DNA of 64,000 nucleotides from positions 84,829 to 148,828 of the forward strand of contig CAJUEL010000004.1 of NCBI GenBank assembly GCA_910585455.1. The letters are read 5' to 3'. Source of the DNA: an uncultured Eisenbergiella sp. GTDB lineage: Bacteria; Bacillota; Clostridia; Lachnospirales; Lachnospiraceae. The first letter of the stretch is position 1. Each line of letters begins with the position of its first letter. Both the position numbers and the translations under genes were made by a program. Below the pieces are notes generated by a model that did no database searches, had not been told where the DNA came from, and saw nothing but the letters and a program-made list of their open reading frames with translations. Shown piece after piece: positions 54,278 through 63,420 of this stretch.

Positions 54278-55196
54278 ATTTATTCACCTTCTTCAAAATA
54301 TCTGTTATTCCTTTTTTAGCAGTTTCGACAAATCCATACATATTATTTGTTCTTTTTACAAAGGGTTTTGCATCCGCCGTAGTCTTGACATCTCCTGTCC
54401 CATTAATGCTTGTAACAACAATGTATCCTCTTTGCGTCATATCCAATATGGGCATACCCTTATTCATTTCAACAAGATTGTTCAAATCATCTTGAATAAT
54501 TTTTGCTCCACCATTAATTTTACTTTTCCCTTTTGCTCTATATATTATGCTTCGCTCCGTTGCATTAGATTCCTTCAAGCGTTCTTTTTCCATGCCTTCC
54601 TGTGCCGCATCGATAATTGCCTGATCAGGATTTGCTGGACGATATGTAATGGTTAGTTCTTTAATTTCGCTGTCAGATTTAATTAAATTTTGCATTTCTT
54701 CTATTGTCATGCCAGAATTGAATGTCTCTACATAAAACGAATATTCAAAGTTATTTTCCTTTGCACACAAATTGAGCATTTTGGAAAAGGCATCATTAAA
54801 CATTTTATTTTTAAAGCGCCTTCTCGAAATATAAGCAATATACTCGTGCAAAACATCATAATAAAACTCAATATCCTCTGTATTCTCGACTGGCTTATTT
54901 CTCATTTCTCCAGTCAGTTGATCGCGCTCTTTTATAAAAACTATCGCTTTTCTATCCAGGACCCCATGGATACTTTCATCATTTTTTTCTTTTATAGAAA
55001 TTGCATATGATACCGTTTCCTCTCTTTTTTCACCTTCTTCCGTGAAATATGTGTTTATTTCGCTAAACTCATATTCATGCCGAATCATAGATAAAATATT
55101 TCGCGTAATTTCAAACCTCAGCTCATAATCTTCTACAAGATTATAAACATCTTCTGAGTTCAAACTCACTTTACTAAAATAAACTGTTCTGTCCAT
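54270..55196 (-). CDS. Soluble protein of unknown function, first gene of a two-gene unit
   Basis: A 308-residue hydrophilic protein, MDRTVYFSKVSLNSEDVYNL..., with no signal or membrane segment. Notable parts: YYDVLHEYIAYISRRRFKNK (about 111-130), a stretch with TITYRPANPD then AIIDAAQEGMEKERLKESNATERS (about 186-216), and a C-terminal beta-rich part RGYIVVTSINGTGDVKTTAD. I cannot name a domain with confidence; it may belong to a DUF4747-like group. It follows hsdR by 79 bp on the same strand and overlaps the membrane-protein gene by 8 bp, so both probably belong to the defence operon. A sensor role with the membrane protein as effector is inferred from architecture only. Confidence 0.75.
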   Translation of the reverse strand: MDRTVYFSKVSLNSEDVYNLVEDYELRFEITRNILSMIRHEYEFSEINTYFTEEGEKREETVSYAISIKEKNDESIHGVLDRKAIVFIKERDQLTGEMRNKPVENTEDIEFYYDVLHEYIAYISRRRFKNKMFNDAFSKMLNLCAKENNFEYSFYVETFNSGMTIEEMQNLIKSDSEIKELTITYRPANPDQAIIDAAQEGMEKERLKESNATERSIIYRAKGKSKINGGAKIIQDDLNNLVEMNKGMPILDMTQRGYIVVTSINGTGDVKTTADAKPFVKRTNNMYGFVETAKKGITDILKKVNKFD

Positions 55197-55275
55197 TACC
55201 CTTCCTCCTTAGTTTCACAACTTTTGCATGAAAATGTATTTCATTATCATAGCATTTTCCTCATCCAAAATTACA

Positions 55276-58200
55276 CTATTTACTTTTTCTATCTCCATAT
55301 GGTGCTGGATCTTCTGCCACCATAGATAAGCTCTGTGGTATCTCATATGTATAAACGCCAGACTCGTCCAAAGTCCTTATTTCTTTCTTCCTCATCTCCC
55401 GATATACCACTTCTGCTAACGCACTCATAATCGCATTATACTTCGCTGTATCCTCAAACAAACTCTGATACGACTCCTGTGCTTCTACATACCCATCTTG
55501 AGCTGCTGCACCAAATGCTTTGGGGAAGATACTTTCCACAAAAATCTGTGGATCAGAGGATTGTGCCATTTTTGTCAATTTTTTATCGGAAAGCAGCTTA
55601 TCCCTCAATGCTGACAAAATCACCTTGTCCCCTTCTGTGAAATTGCCCTTGAACTTTTCATTGATTTTGGCAATCACTTCATCCAAAGGTGCTTTTTCAT
55701 TCATGCCCTTAACACCTTTGTGCTTTGCCGGAACATATACAGTCTTTGCTTCCTCCAAAGCAATTTCCCCTTGGAATGTCTTTTGCAGCTTATAATATTC
55801 CAATTTCAGCTTGCCGTCTAAATCAATCGGCTCCTCGGCATCTTTTGGCAACAATCCAATCAGATACGAACAGAATGCATACTCCTTCTGTAGCTCTTTA
55901 TCAAACATTCTAAGAATCTGCGATATATAGCTATACCATTTAATCAAGTTTCGCACCTGTCTGCGGAACTGATATCTCTCGTTCTGTGTCTTTTTATTAT
56001 AACGATTGGAAACAGGAAGTAAAATACTGCTCATTCTCCCCATTGCTCTCTCGTCCTGTCTGCCCTTTTTGTAATACTCCTTTGTAAAAGCTTCAATGTC
56101 CTCATCCGAGTAAATACCATATCCCCGCAATTCCCTCTGTGTCTGGTACAATAAATCTGCATTTACTTCTTCCTGCAGGAAGGTTTCCTGATAGAACGGT
56201 TGAAATGCGTCCTTTATATCCTCCGCCTTATTTACAAAGTCTAGCACAAAAGTATCGTTCTTGCCTTCGCAAGTCCTATTGAGTCTGGATAAAGTCTGTA
56301 CCGCTTTCACATTCTTTAACTTTTTATCAACAATCATGGTATGCAAAAGCGGTTCATCAAATCCAGTCTGATATTTCTCCGCCACAATCAGTACATTAAA
56401 ATTATCGTGAAACTCTGTTTTGGTCTGGTTCTCCGAAATATGAGAACCATCTTTACGTACATTCAATTTTGACTCTGTGTATTCTTCGCCCTTATCATCA
56501 ATCGCACCGGAGAAAGCCACTAAAATATCTACATCATCATATTTCTTTTCTTCAATATAACGTTTGATTTCATGGTAATAACGGACAGCCGCCAATCTGG
56601 ACGATGTAATAACCATCATCTTACCTTTGCCATCAATCTTATGCCTTGTAGTATCCCTGAATGTTTCCACGATAATCTGCGATTTCTGACTGATATTATA
56701 GGGATGTAATTCCTGATATTTACGGATGACCTTTGCCGCCCTACTTGAAGGAACATCCGGATTTTCCGTCATGGTCTTGGCAATTCGGAAACAGGTATTA
56801 TAAGTCATATAATTTTGAAGGACATCAAGAATAAACTTCTCTTCAATCGCCTGTCTCATGCTGTATACATGAAACGGATGAAAAGAGCCGTCCTCCTGTT
56901 CCTGTCCGAACATTTCCAGTGTAGTTGCCTTTGGCGTTGCAGTAAATGCAAAGAAAGATAAGTTCTTATGCTTTCCCTGCGAAATCATTTCTTTTACAAT
57001 CCTGTCCTCTGGATCAACTTCTTCCTCTGCCAATCCTTCACGCTCTGCATACTCCCGCAAGGCTTCTTCTGTATCTGCCAGTGCAGTTTTTAATTTCAAT
57101 GCAGAACTGCCAGTCTGGGAAGAATGTGCCTCGTCCACAATAACTGCAAAGCATCTGCCATTCGCCTTATCAACTTCTGTATAAATCACAGGGAATTTTT
57201 GCAAAGTTGTAACAATAATACGCACTCCGTCATTGATTGCATTTTTTAAGTCCTGAGAATTTTTATCTTCTCCTATGGTTTCTATTGCGCCTAACTTATG
57301 GTCAAATCCCGAAATCGTCTCCTGAAGCTGTGCATCCAATACAGTACGGTCTGTCACAACAATCACACTGGAAAATACAGGTTTATTATTTGCATCAAAA
57401 AGCGATGCAAGACGATATGCTGTCCACGCAATAGAATTTGACTTACCCGAACCGGCACTATGCTGAATTAAATAATTTTCACCTGCGCCATTTGCCCGCA
57501 CATCCGCAATCAGTTTTCTGACAACATCCAACTGATGGTAGCGAGGAAATATCAATGTTTTCTTTTTCTGCAAATTAATGAACTTCTGGATAATATCCAG
57601 CATACTGTCTTTCTGAAATACATTTTCCCAAAGATATGCCGTAGGATATCCGTCCGGATTAGGCGGATTGCCTGCACCGCCATCAGAACCGGCTCCGTTA
57701 GAACCTTGGTTAAAAGGGAGAAAGTATGTATCTTTTCCTGCCAGTTTTGTTGTCATCCAGACTTCTGTATGATCAACACAAAAATATGCCAAAATCCGCT
57801 TATTAAATTGAAAACATATCTCCCGCGGATCTCTGTCATACATCCATTGTGCTTTTGCGTTATCCACATTTTGCCTTGTGTACTGATTTTTTAGTTCAAA
57901 CGCAAACACTGGAATGCCATTTATTACAAGCACCATATCAACAGATTTTTTCGTATCTGCGGCATAGTACCATTGTCTGTAACACTCTATTCCGTTTTCC
58001 GCATACTGAATCTGTGCTGTATCATTCAATGCAGACTCAGGCTTGAAATAACAGACTTTAAAGGTAGTTCCTCTGTGTTTAAATCCGTTCCGTAAAACGT
58101 GAAGCACTCCATCCATATCACAGGCATTGTTAAATGCAACACAGAATTTGCGAACAGGCTCTATATCATTCTGCCTCTCAAATGCCGCCCACTCTCTTGG

Positions 58201-58356
58201 CTGGGTACGTTTGATAAAAGAAATCAATTTATCCGGATATACACCTGACTTTGAATCGTAAGTTCCATTTCCTTTTGTATATCCACCCTTGTCCGATATG
58301 AGGAAAGATTCTATGTCGGATTCAAATTGTTTTTCTGTAGTAACTGTTATACCCAT
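55276..58356 (-). CDS. hsdR: Type I restriction enzyme, restriction/translocase subunit HsdR
   Basis: The motor and nuclease of the type I complex, 1026 residues. The N-terminal nuclease domain has VDMVLVINGIPVFAFELKNQ (Asp and Glu-x-Lys, about 125-145). The helicase core has Walker A QHSAGSGKSNSIAW (about 300), the DEAH box VIVDEAHSSQ (about 405) and later motifs FTATPKA and QTLSRLNRT. The ATG at 58356 has CAGGAGGAAG upstream; an upstream 10-codon extension was rejected. It is the fourth gene of hsdM-hsdS-nuclease-hsdR. Confidence 0.96.
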   Translation of the reverse strand: MGITVTTEKQFESDIESFLISDKGGYTKGNGTYDSKSGVYPDKLISFIKRTQPREWAAFERQNDIEPVRKFCVAFNNACDMDGVLHVLRNGFKHRGTTFKVCYFKPESALNDTAQIQYAENGIECYRQWYYAADTKKSVDMVLVINGIPVFAFELKNQYTRQNVDNAKAQWMYDRDPREICFQFNKRILAYFCVDHTEVWMTTKLAGKDTYFLPFNQGSNGAGSDGGAGNPPNPDGYPTAYLWENVFQKDSMLDIIQKFINLQKKKTLIFPRYHQLDVVRKLIADVRANGAGENYLIQHSAGSGKSNSIAWTAYRLASLFDANNKPVFSSVIVVTDRTVLDAQLQETISGFDHKLGAIETIGEDKNSQDLKNAINDGVRIIVTTLQKFPVIYTEVDKANGRCFAVIVDEAHSSQTGSSALKLKTALADTEEALREYAEREGLAEEEVDPEDRIVKEMISQGKHKNLSFFAFTATPKATTLEMFGQEQEDGSFHPFHVYSMRQAIEEKFILDVLQNYMTYNTCFRIAKTMTENPDVPSSRAAKVIRKYQELHPYNISQKSQIIVETFRDTTRHKIDGKGKMMVITSSRLAAVRYYHEIKRYIEEKKYDDVDILVAFSGAIDDKGEEYTESKLNVRKDGSHISENQTKTEFHDNFNVLIVAEKYQTGFDEPLLHTMIVDKKLKNVKAVQTLSRLNRTCEGKNDTFVLDFVNKAEDIKDAFQPFYQETFLQEEVNADLLYQTQRELRGYGIYSDEDIEAFTKEYYKKGRQDERAMGRMSSILLPVSNRYNKKTQNERYQFRRQVRNLIKWYSYISQILRMFDKELQKEYAFCSYLIGLLPKDAEEPIDLDGKLKLEYYKLQKTFQGEIALEEAKTVYVPAKHKGVKGMNEKAPLDEVIAKINEKFKGNFTEGDKVILSALRDKLLSDKKLTKMAQSSDPQIFVESIFPKAFGAAAQDGYVEAQESYQSLFEDTAKYNAIMSALAEVVYREMRKKEIRTLDESGVYTYEIPQSLSMVAEDPAPYGDRKSK

Positions 58357-58477
58357 GCTTCTTCCTCCTGAGTTCATTGCTTGCATTTATCCGGTTATTA
58401 TTTCAAATATCCAAACAACAATGCCCGCTTCACACAACATTCTTATATTAATGAAAAATCGCTACATGTAGCAACTT

Positions 58478-59524
58478 TTACTCTTTGCGTTGTTCTAATT
58501 GTATCTTTGCTCTCTGAATCGCCAGACGCAGTTTCTCTTCCAGCTCTTCTTTTGACGGCATAGCGGTCAGATATTGAGCCACTCTGATATCACCTTTATC
58601 TAATTCTAACAGTTCAATTACTTCGTCCGACTTTTCAGCGCATAATATTAAGGCAATTGGAGATTCTTCGTTTTCCATCCGTTCATACTTATTAAGCCAT
58701 CGTAGATATAATTCTACTTGTGACTTATACTCCGGCTCAAATCCTCCGATTTTCAACTCAACTACTACAAGCCTTCTTAGTTTTCTATGGAAAAACAGCA
58801 AATCTATTTTATAATCCCTGCCATCTATCGTAACCTTTTTCTGTCGAGCCATAAAAGCAAAATCAGTTCCCATTTCCAAAATAAATTTTTCTAATTCTGC
58901 CAAAATCGCGTTCTCTAAATCCTTTTCGCTATAAGTATCCTGCAATCCCAAAAAATCCAAGATACAGGGATCTCTATAAAACATATCCACTGTCATGATA
59001 TCTTTTTCTTCTAAAAGCTGAATATCGTTTCTAATTGTTTCTTCCGGTCGTTTAGAAATAGCCGTTCTTTCATATAGCATTGACTTTTTTCGTTCTCTTA
59101 ATGTTCTTACGCTCCATCTCTCATTTTTACATAGAACCGCATAAAACTCCCTTTTTAATTCATCACTGACCGGCAATAATTCTTTAAAATGAGACCATGA
59201 TAATTGTTGCGACAGTGTAGCAACTTTTTCAAAATCTGGAAATTCTTCATAAAATTGTATCATACGAAAAATAGAACTTTTCTCATAAGAACGCCCATAC
59301 TGAAATTCCAAATCCTTACTCATATTTTTTACGACTGATTTACCATATTCCGCTTTCTGTCCATTTAAAATATTATCTTTAAGTTCCTGCCCTATATGCC
59401 AAAACAAATATACAGTTTCAAAATTAGCGGTTTCAAATACTTTCCGTTTTGCAGCTTCAATGAGCTTAACAATATTGTTGTATGTTTGTTTATAACTTTC
59501 CGGTAAAATCAATTCATTTTCCAT
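58478..59524 (-). CDS. DUF1016 / YhcG-type PD-(D/E)XK nuclease
   Basis: A 348-residue protein with the DUF1016 N-terminal helical domain (TVYLFWHIGQELKDN; YGRSYEKSSIFRMIQFYEEFPDF; LSWSHFKELLPV) and a C-terminal nuclease (KIDLLFFHRKLRRLVVVELKIGGFEPEY; Asp and Glu-x-Lys, about 250-275). E. coli YhcG/RpnC is the familiar relative. Members often lie within type I R-M operons, as here between hsdS and hsdR, hinting at an accessory defence nuclease. The ATG at 59524 follows AAGGGTG. A perfect GCTACATGTAGC hairpin at 58461-58472 with a T5 after it may reduce readthrough into hsdR. Confidence 0.92.
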   Translation of the reverse strand: MENELILPESYKQTYNNIVKLIEAAKRKVFETANFETVYLFWHIGQELKDNILNGQKAEYGKSVVKNMSKDLEFQYGRSYEKSSIFRMIQFYEEFPDFEKVATLSQQLSWSHFKELLPVSDELKREFYAVLCKNERWSVRTLRERKKSMLYERTAISKRPEETIRNDIQLLEEKDIMTVDMFYRDPCILDFLGLQDTYSEKDLENAILAELEKFILEMGTDFAFMARQKKVTIDGRDYKIDLLFFHRKLRRLVVVELKIGGFEPEYKSQVELYLRWLNKYERMENEESPIALILCAEKSDEVIELLELDKGDIRVAQYLTAMPSKEELEEKLRLAIQRAKIQLEQRKE

Positions 59525-59601
59525 TTTAGTCACCCTTTTGCTAAAATTTCACTTCCTGCAATTGCCTAAACACTGTTTCGGCAATTTGTATATCTTATCG
59601 T

Positions 59602-60900
59602 TTACACTTGATATTGCTGCGGTACTTCCTTTTTGCCTGTAACATACTCATAAATCAAGGATTTCTTATAATTTTCTATCTCGGAGAGATAATGTTCTTT
59701 CTTGGTAATAAGAGCATCTATTACTGCACATTTTTCATCCAAATATCGAGCAATTTCCTCTTGCTCCTTCATTGGAACAATATACAATCGCACTTGCGAA
59801 AAGTTTGAATATCTCATTGCCTGACCATCCCTTACCATATTTGATGTACTCTGCAATGCTCTTATATATACTTCTGACTTTAACAACCACCTGTAAAATC
59901 TTGGATATACTAACTCAAGGTTAGGAACAAGCATAACATAAGCAGAACTAATCGAACCTGACAATTCACTATACTCCAATCCACCTTGGAAACTTCTCAT
60001 ACTAATAACAAAATCCCCTGCTTCTACATGCTTCAGAATGTCGAAGTCCTTCTCCACTGTCACTACTTTTGTGCCCGTCAACCCCATATAATCACTCTGA
60101 TACATTATGCCATGTTGCTGACTTGCCGTTAATTGTTTTTCACCCTCAAACGCCTTATCTTTCCTTTGTTTAAAAAGTGCTTTAGGATTTATGCCACTCC
60201 ATTCTACCGGAATTTTATCGTTCCACTTAATCCCACTGTCTTTCATTTCTCTGTCACCTCTTATTCCCTTAGTAACAGCTTGAGTAATAACAGCTTGCTT
60301 TAACTTTTTATATTCCTCTATACTTTCACGAGTTTTTTCAAGCACATTATCAAGTTCTGTGCATTGGGTATACAAAAAATTTGATATACGGATTTGTTCT
60401 ACTTTTGGCGGCATATGCATAACACAGTTTTTAATAAAATATGGTGATATTCTTTTTAATCCCCCTGTTCCAGTCATAGTTGAGCATGCTTGCAAGACAA
60501 AGGCCCTATTCTGTAACCACCAAAATAAGTAGTGTGTATTAACTTTTTTACATCTCAATACAAACAGTTCAGAACTCCCCAATCCAAATCCAGATTGTAA
60601 TTTTTGCATTATGGCAATATTCCCATTTTCAAAGCAAGGGGTTACTTTAGCCATTACAATATCATTTTCTTGAAAATGAGTCAAAGAATTAGGTAAATAT
60701 CCTAAATTTTGTTCACGTCTTACAAAATATCCATTTTTTAAACATTCCATAGGCAAATATGTTACTATACTATTAGCATTCAACTCATTCGTATTACATT
60801 TAGGTTCAAATTCGGCAACATATTTTATTCGCCTTATTTCCCATTCTTTAGGTATCTCCCCAATCCACTCAATCTCGCTATCTTTCATCTCTGTAGCCAT
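59602..60900 (-). CDS. hsdS: Type I restriction enzyme specificity subunit HsdS
   Basis: Determines the DNA target for both methylation and cutting. The 432-residue protein has two target-recognition domains, each introduced by a similar segment: MKDSEIEWIGEIPKEWE (residue 5) and MKDSGIKWNDKIPVEW (residue 217), with conserved helical spacers (SIEEYKKLKQAVITQAVTKG and a C-terminal NYKKSLIYEYVTGK). This half-repeat is normal and makes a bipartite site. The ATG is 2 bp after the hsdM stop. The recognition sequence cannot be read from the protein. Confidence 0.95.
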   Translation of the reverse strand: MATEMKDSEIEWIGEIPKEWEIRRIKYVAEFEPKCNTNELNANSIVTYLPMECLKNGYFVRREQNLGYLPNSLTHFQENDIVMAKVTPCFENGNIAIMQKLQSGFGLGSSELFVLRCKKVNTHYLFWWLQNRAFVLQACSTMTGTGGLKRISPYFIKNCVMHMPPKVEQIRISNFLYTQCTELDNVLEKTRESIEEYKKLKQAVITQAVTKGIRGDREMKDSGIKWNDKIPVEWSGINPKALFKQRKDKAFEGEKQLTASQQHGIMYQSDYMGLTGTKVVTVEKDFDILKHVEAGDFVISMRSFQGGLEYSELSGSISSAYVMLVPNLELVYPRFYRWLLKSEVYIRALQSTSNMVRDGQAMRYSNFSQVRLYIVPMKEQEEIARYLDEKCAVIDALITKKEHYLSEIENYKKSLIYEYVTGKKEVPQQYQV

Positions 60901-60902
60901 AA

Positions 60903-62660
60903 CTATTTCTCCTCAGCAAACAACTTTTCTAAAGATGCAGAAATATCAGCCTCCAACGCATGAATCCGCGCCACAATATCCTCCACCTTCTCCGGTGCCT
61001 TATACTCATAAAAATATCTTGTCATAGGGATTTCATACCCAACTTTCGTCTTTTTCTTATCAATCCATGCATCTTCCGCATAGGGTAACACTTCTCTCTC
61101 AAAATATCTGTCAATATCCTGCGTAAGCGGTACATTCTCCGTATCACGCAAACCTGCATCCGCAACAGGTTTTCCCTTTTTCAAAACGATTTCTCCGTTT
61201 TCATCCCGAAGCGGTCTTTCCACCACGATTTTGTTATACCCGAACTCTACTGTCTCAAATATTTTACTCTCACAATAAATTCCGTCCTTATCTCCATACA
61301 CAGCACAATTTTCAAAAGAACCATAGGCTTTTACAATCAATTCCCGACACAAATCCGTAATATCATTTCGTTTTGTACCAATACTCTTTCTTCTCGCCTC
61401 ATAACAATGAGAAGCATCTATAAGCTGCACTTTTCCTTCTCTATATGCCGGTTTATTCTTTGAGCATATCCAAATATATGTACTGATACCCGTATTCATA
61501 AACATATCTGTAGAAAGCTGCACTATTGCATCCAGCCAATCATTTTCCAAAATATATCTTCTAATCTCCGACGGACCGCTTCCTGCATCACCTGAAAATA
61601 ACGGCGAACCATTCTGTATAATTGCCATTTTCCCATTTGGCGCAAGTTTGGAAAGTCCATTTAACACAAATAACTGCTGCCCGTCACTGATTTTAGGAAG
61701 TCCGGGCGCAAATCTGCCGTATTCTCCTCTTGCCGCTTCCTCTTCCACTTTTTTCTGTTCGCGTTTCCAATCAATCCCAAACGGCGGATTAGAGATACAA
61801 TAATCAAATGTAAATCCTTCAAACTGATCATCAGACAAGGTGTCCCCAAAACGCATATTGTCAGGATCTCCCCCACGAATCATCATATCCGCTTTTGCAA
61901 TCGCATAGGTAGATGGATTAAACTCCTGCCCGAAACAAGTAACCTCTATATCACTGTTTAAGTCATGAATTCTCTCTTCCATGCAGGAAAGCATTTGTGA
62001 CGTTCCCATCGTCATGTCATAAACAGTCATACCGCCTCTATCTAAATCAGCATCCACAAGAAGTAAATCTGTCATAAGATAAATAATATCCCTACTGGTA
62101 AAGTGCGCTCCGGCTTCTTCTCCAAAGGACTCCGAGAAACGTCGCACCAAATCCTCAAAAATATATCCACAATCTACAGCACTGATTTTATCGGCTCCCA
62201 AGTACCCTTTTTCAGAATTAAATTCTTTAATAATAAGATACAGTGTGTTGCTTTCCACCATTCTTTTGATAATATTATCGAATTCAAACTTAGATAATAC
62301 ATCCTGCGCATTTGCTGAAAAACCAGCCAAATAATCTTTAAAGTTCGCTTCTATATTCTCTGGATCAGCCAAGAGTGTCTCAAAAGCAAATTTGCTTGTG
62401 TTATAAAACTGATAGCCGGATGCCCTTGTCAAGAAACCGTCAATTACTGCCAAATGTTTTACTTTCTCGTACTGCTCAAGAACTTTATCATGAGTAGGCA
62501 GTAAGCAGTCGTGAAATCTCTTAACCACCGTCATCGGCAAAATGACAAGCCCATACTCATGCGGTTTAAACGGTCCACGAAGTATATCCGCTACATTCCA
62601 AATGACGGTAGCCTTTTCTGCTATATTGATTCCAACATCACTGATTTTATCATTGCTCAT
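60903..62660 (-). CDS. hsdM: Type I restriction-modification adenine methyltransferase HsdM
   Basis: The N6-adenine methyltransferase of the complex, 585 residues. An N-terminal HsdM helical domain (VADILRGPFKPHEYGLVILP) is followed by SAM-binding motif YDMTMGTSQML near 235 and the catalytic NPPF in DYCISNPPFGIDW near 290. In this gene the FxGxG motif is replaced by MTMGTSQM, a common variant. I chose the ATG at 62660 with GAGGAG upstream; a TTG at 62669 is too close to that site. It directly follows the broken XRE gene. Confidence 0.95.
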   Translation of the reverse strand: MSNDKISDVGINIAEKATVIWNVADILRGPFKPHEYGLVILPMTVVKRFHDCLLPTHDKVLEQYEKVKHLAVIDGFLTRASGYQFYNTSKFAFETLLADPENIEANFKDYLAGFSANAQDVLSKFEFDNIIKRMVESNTLYLIIKEFNSEKGYLGADKISAVDCGYIFEDLVRRFSESFGEEAGAHFTSRDIIYLMTDLLLVDADLDRGGMTVYDMTMGTSQMLSCMEERIHDLNSDIEVTCFGQEFNPSTYAIAKADMMIRGGDPDNMRFGDTLSDDQFEGFTFDYCISNPPFGIDWKREQKKVEEEAARGEYGRFAPGLPKISDGQQLFVLNGLSKLAPNGKMAIIQNGSPLFSGDAGSGPSEIRRYILENDWLDAIVQLSTDMFMNTGISTYIWICSKNKPAYREGKVQLIDASHCYEARRKSIGTKRNDITDLCRELIVKAYGSFENCAVYGDKDGIYCESKIFETVEFGYNKIVVERPLRDENGEIVLKKGKPVADAGLRDTENVPLTQDIDRYFEREVLPYAEDAWIDKKKTKVGYEIPMTRYFYEYKAPEKVEDIVARIHALEADISASLEKLFAEEK

Positions 62661-62665
62661 TTTTA

Positions 62666-62889
62666 TCAATTCTCCTCGTTTTTCTCCTGCGTTTTTTTAT
62701 AATTTACCAAATCTGCAACATCACAATCAAGACTTTCGCATATACGCTCCAAAACTGACAAATTCACTGATTCTCCATTAGTCATTTTCGCCATAGTGCT
62801 AGAACTTAAGCCTGTACTTTTACATAAATCCCCTTTTTCATGCCCTTATCAATCAACAACTTTCATATTCCATTATAACTGATTGCCAT
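62666..62889 (-). pseudogene. XRE-family helix-turn-helix regulator, inactivated
   Basis: From an ATG at 62889 (GAGAGGG upstream) the frame reads MAISYNGI, then a TGA where relatives have Trp (YNKLWKLLIDKG). It resumes as KLLIDKGMKKG, and a one-base loss in the following run of G (62830-62833) shifts the frame, after which LCKSTGLSSSTMAKMTNGES continues through ERICESLDCDVADLVNYKK to a TGA at 62666. One stop and one frameshift in 74 codons make it a pseudogene. The repaired gene would end 5 bp before hsdM, the position of an R-M control regulator. Confidence 0.8.
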
Positions 62890-63025
62890 ATTATAATCCC
62901 TCTCACTTTCCACGAATCAGTATCCAATACTTATTGTAAAGTATATCATCACTTTATAAAATCAACAATTCGAAAAATCAAATAATATAATTTAAAAGGC
63001 AAATATTTTCGTGCAAATGATTATA

Positions 63026-63050
63026 GGGCAGATTTCTCTGCCCCATTTTT
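63026..63050 (+). terminator. Possible plus-strand terminator
   Basis: GGGCAG and CTGCCC form a 6-bp stem followed by CATTTTT. Immediately right lies a second stem AGTGCGC/GCGCACT (63053-63073). These sit between hsd genes and the tuf fragment; no gene ends here on the plus strand, so the role is unclear. Confidence 0.35.
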
Positions 63051-63073
63051 ACAGTGCGCCTGCCGGGCGCACT

Positions 63074-63108
63074 ATAAAAAGGCTTTCGAGGAAATCCCCG
63101 AAAGCCTT
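63074..63108 (-). terminator. Terminator of tuf (duplicated with the gene end)
   Basis: AAGGCTTTCG and CGAAAGCCTT form a 10-bp stem followed by TTTTTAT on the minus strand, 22 bp beyond the tuf-fragment stop codon, as in an intact tuf gene. Confidence 0.85.
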
Positions 63109-63130
63109 GATTTTACTGCATAAATTTCAA

Positions 63131-63193
63131 TTACTCGATGATAGTAGCAACACGGCCAGAACCAACAGTTCTACCACCCTCACGAGCTCTCGG
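63131..63193 (-). pseudogene. tuf: 3' end fragment of tuf (EF-Tu), probable attachment-site junction
   Basis: The minus strand reads REGGRTVGSGRVATIIE and a stop (63184-63131), the exact C-terminus of bacterial EF-Tu. Upstream the frame carries FPRA and then sequence unrelated to EF-Tu, and no start codon. Only about 18 codons plus the terminator remain. This is the pattern left when an integrative element inserts in the 3' end of tuf and duplicates the core. By the direction of tuf, the element should lie to the right (63194 onward) and the hsd genes be the original downstream flank. Confidence 0.75.
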
Positions 63194-63343
63194 AAATGAA
63201 ATTTGAGTGTTTTTCCTTGTTTTTGCTACTTAATTTTCATCATATTATCTGATTTATCACTATATTTTTACTGTTCCGAAAAATTTTAGAGCCAAAATAG
63301 AGCCAGTAGAAAAATACAGATTTTCTCCTTGTTCACCTTTAGT

Positions 63344-63363
63344 ACATGGTGCTAGCACCATGT
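63344..63363. repeat. 20-bp perfect palindrome within a larger inverted repeat
   Basis: ACATGGTGCTAGCACCATGT is a perfect palindrome, flanked by CCTTTAGT and ACTAAAGG (about 63336-63382). No T-run follows, so it is not a normal terminator. Being 60 bp beyond the DUF4303 gene and near the element end, it may be a protein-binding site for excision or regulation. No gene is seen between 63194 and 63420. Confidence 0.5.
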
Positions 63364-63420
63364 CTTATATATCACTAAAGGAAATTTTGATAAACATTCC
63401 ATTCACATACAAACTGGAAT

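Noticed and set aside
53534..63193. Island 53.5-63.1 kb as the element integrated in tuf
   Set aside because: By the direction of the tuf fragment, the duplicated end marks the far side of an element lying to the right, not the hsd segment to the left.
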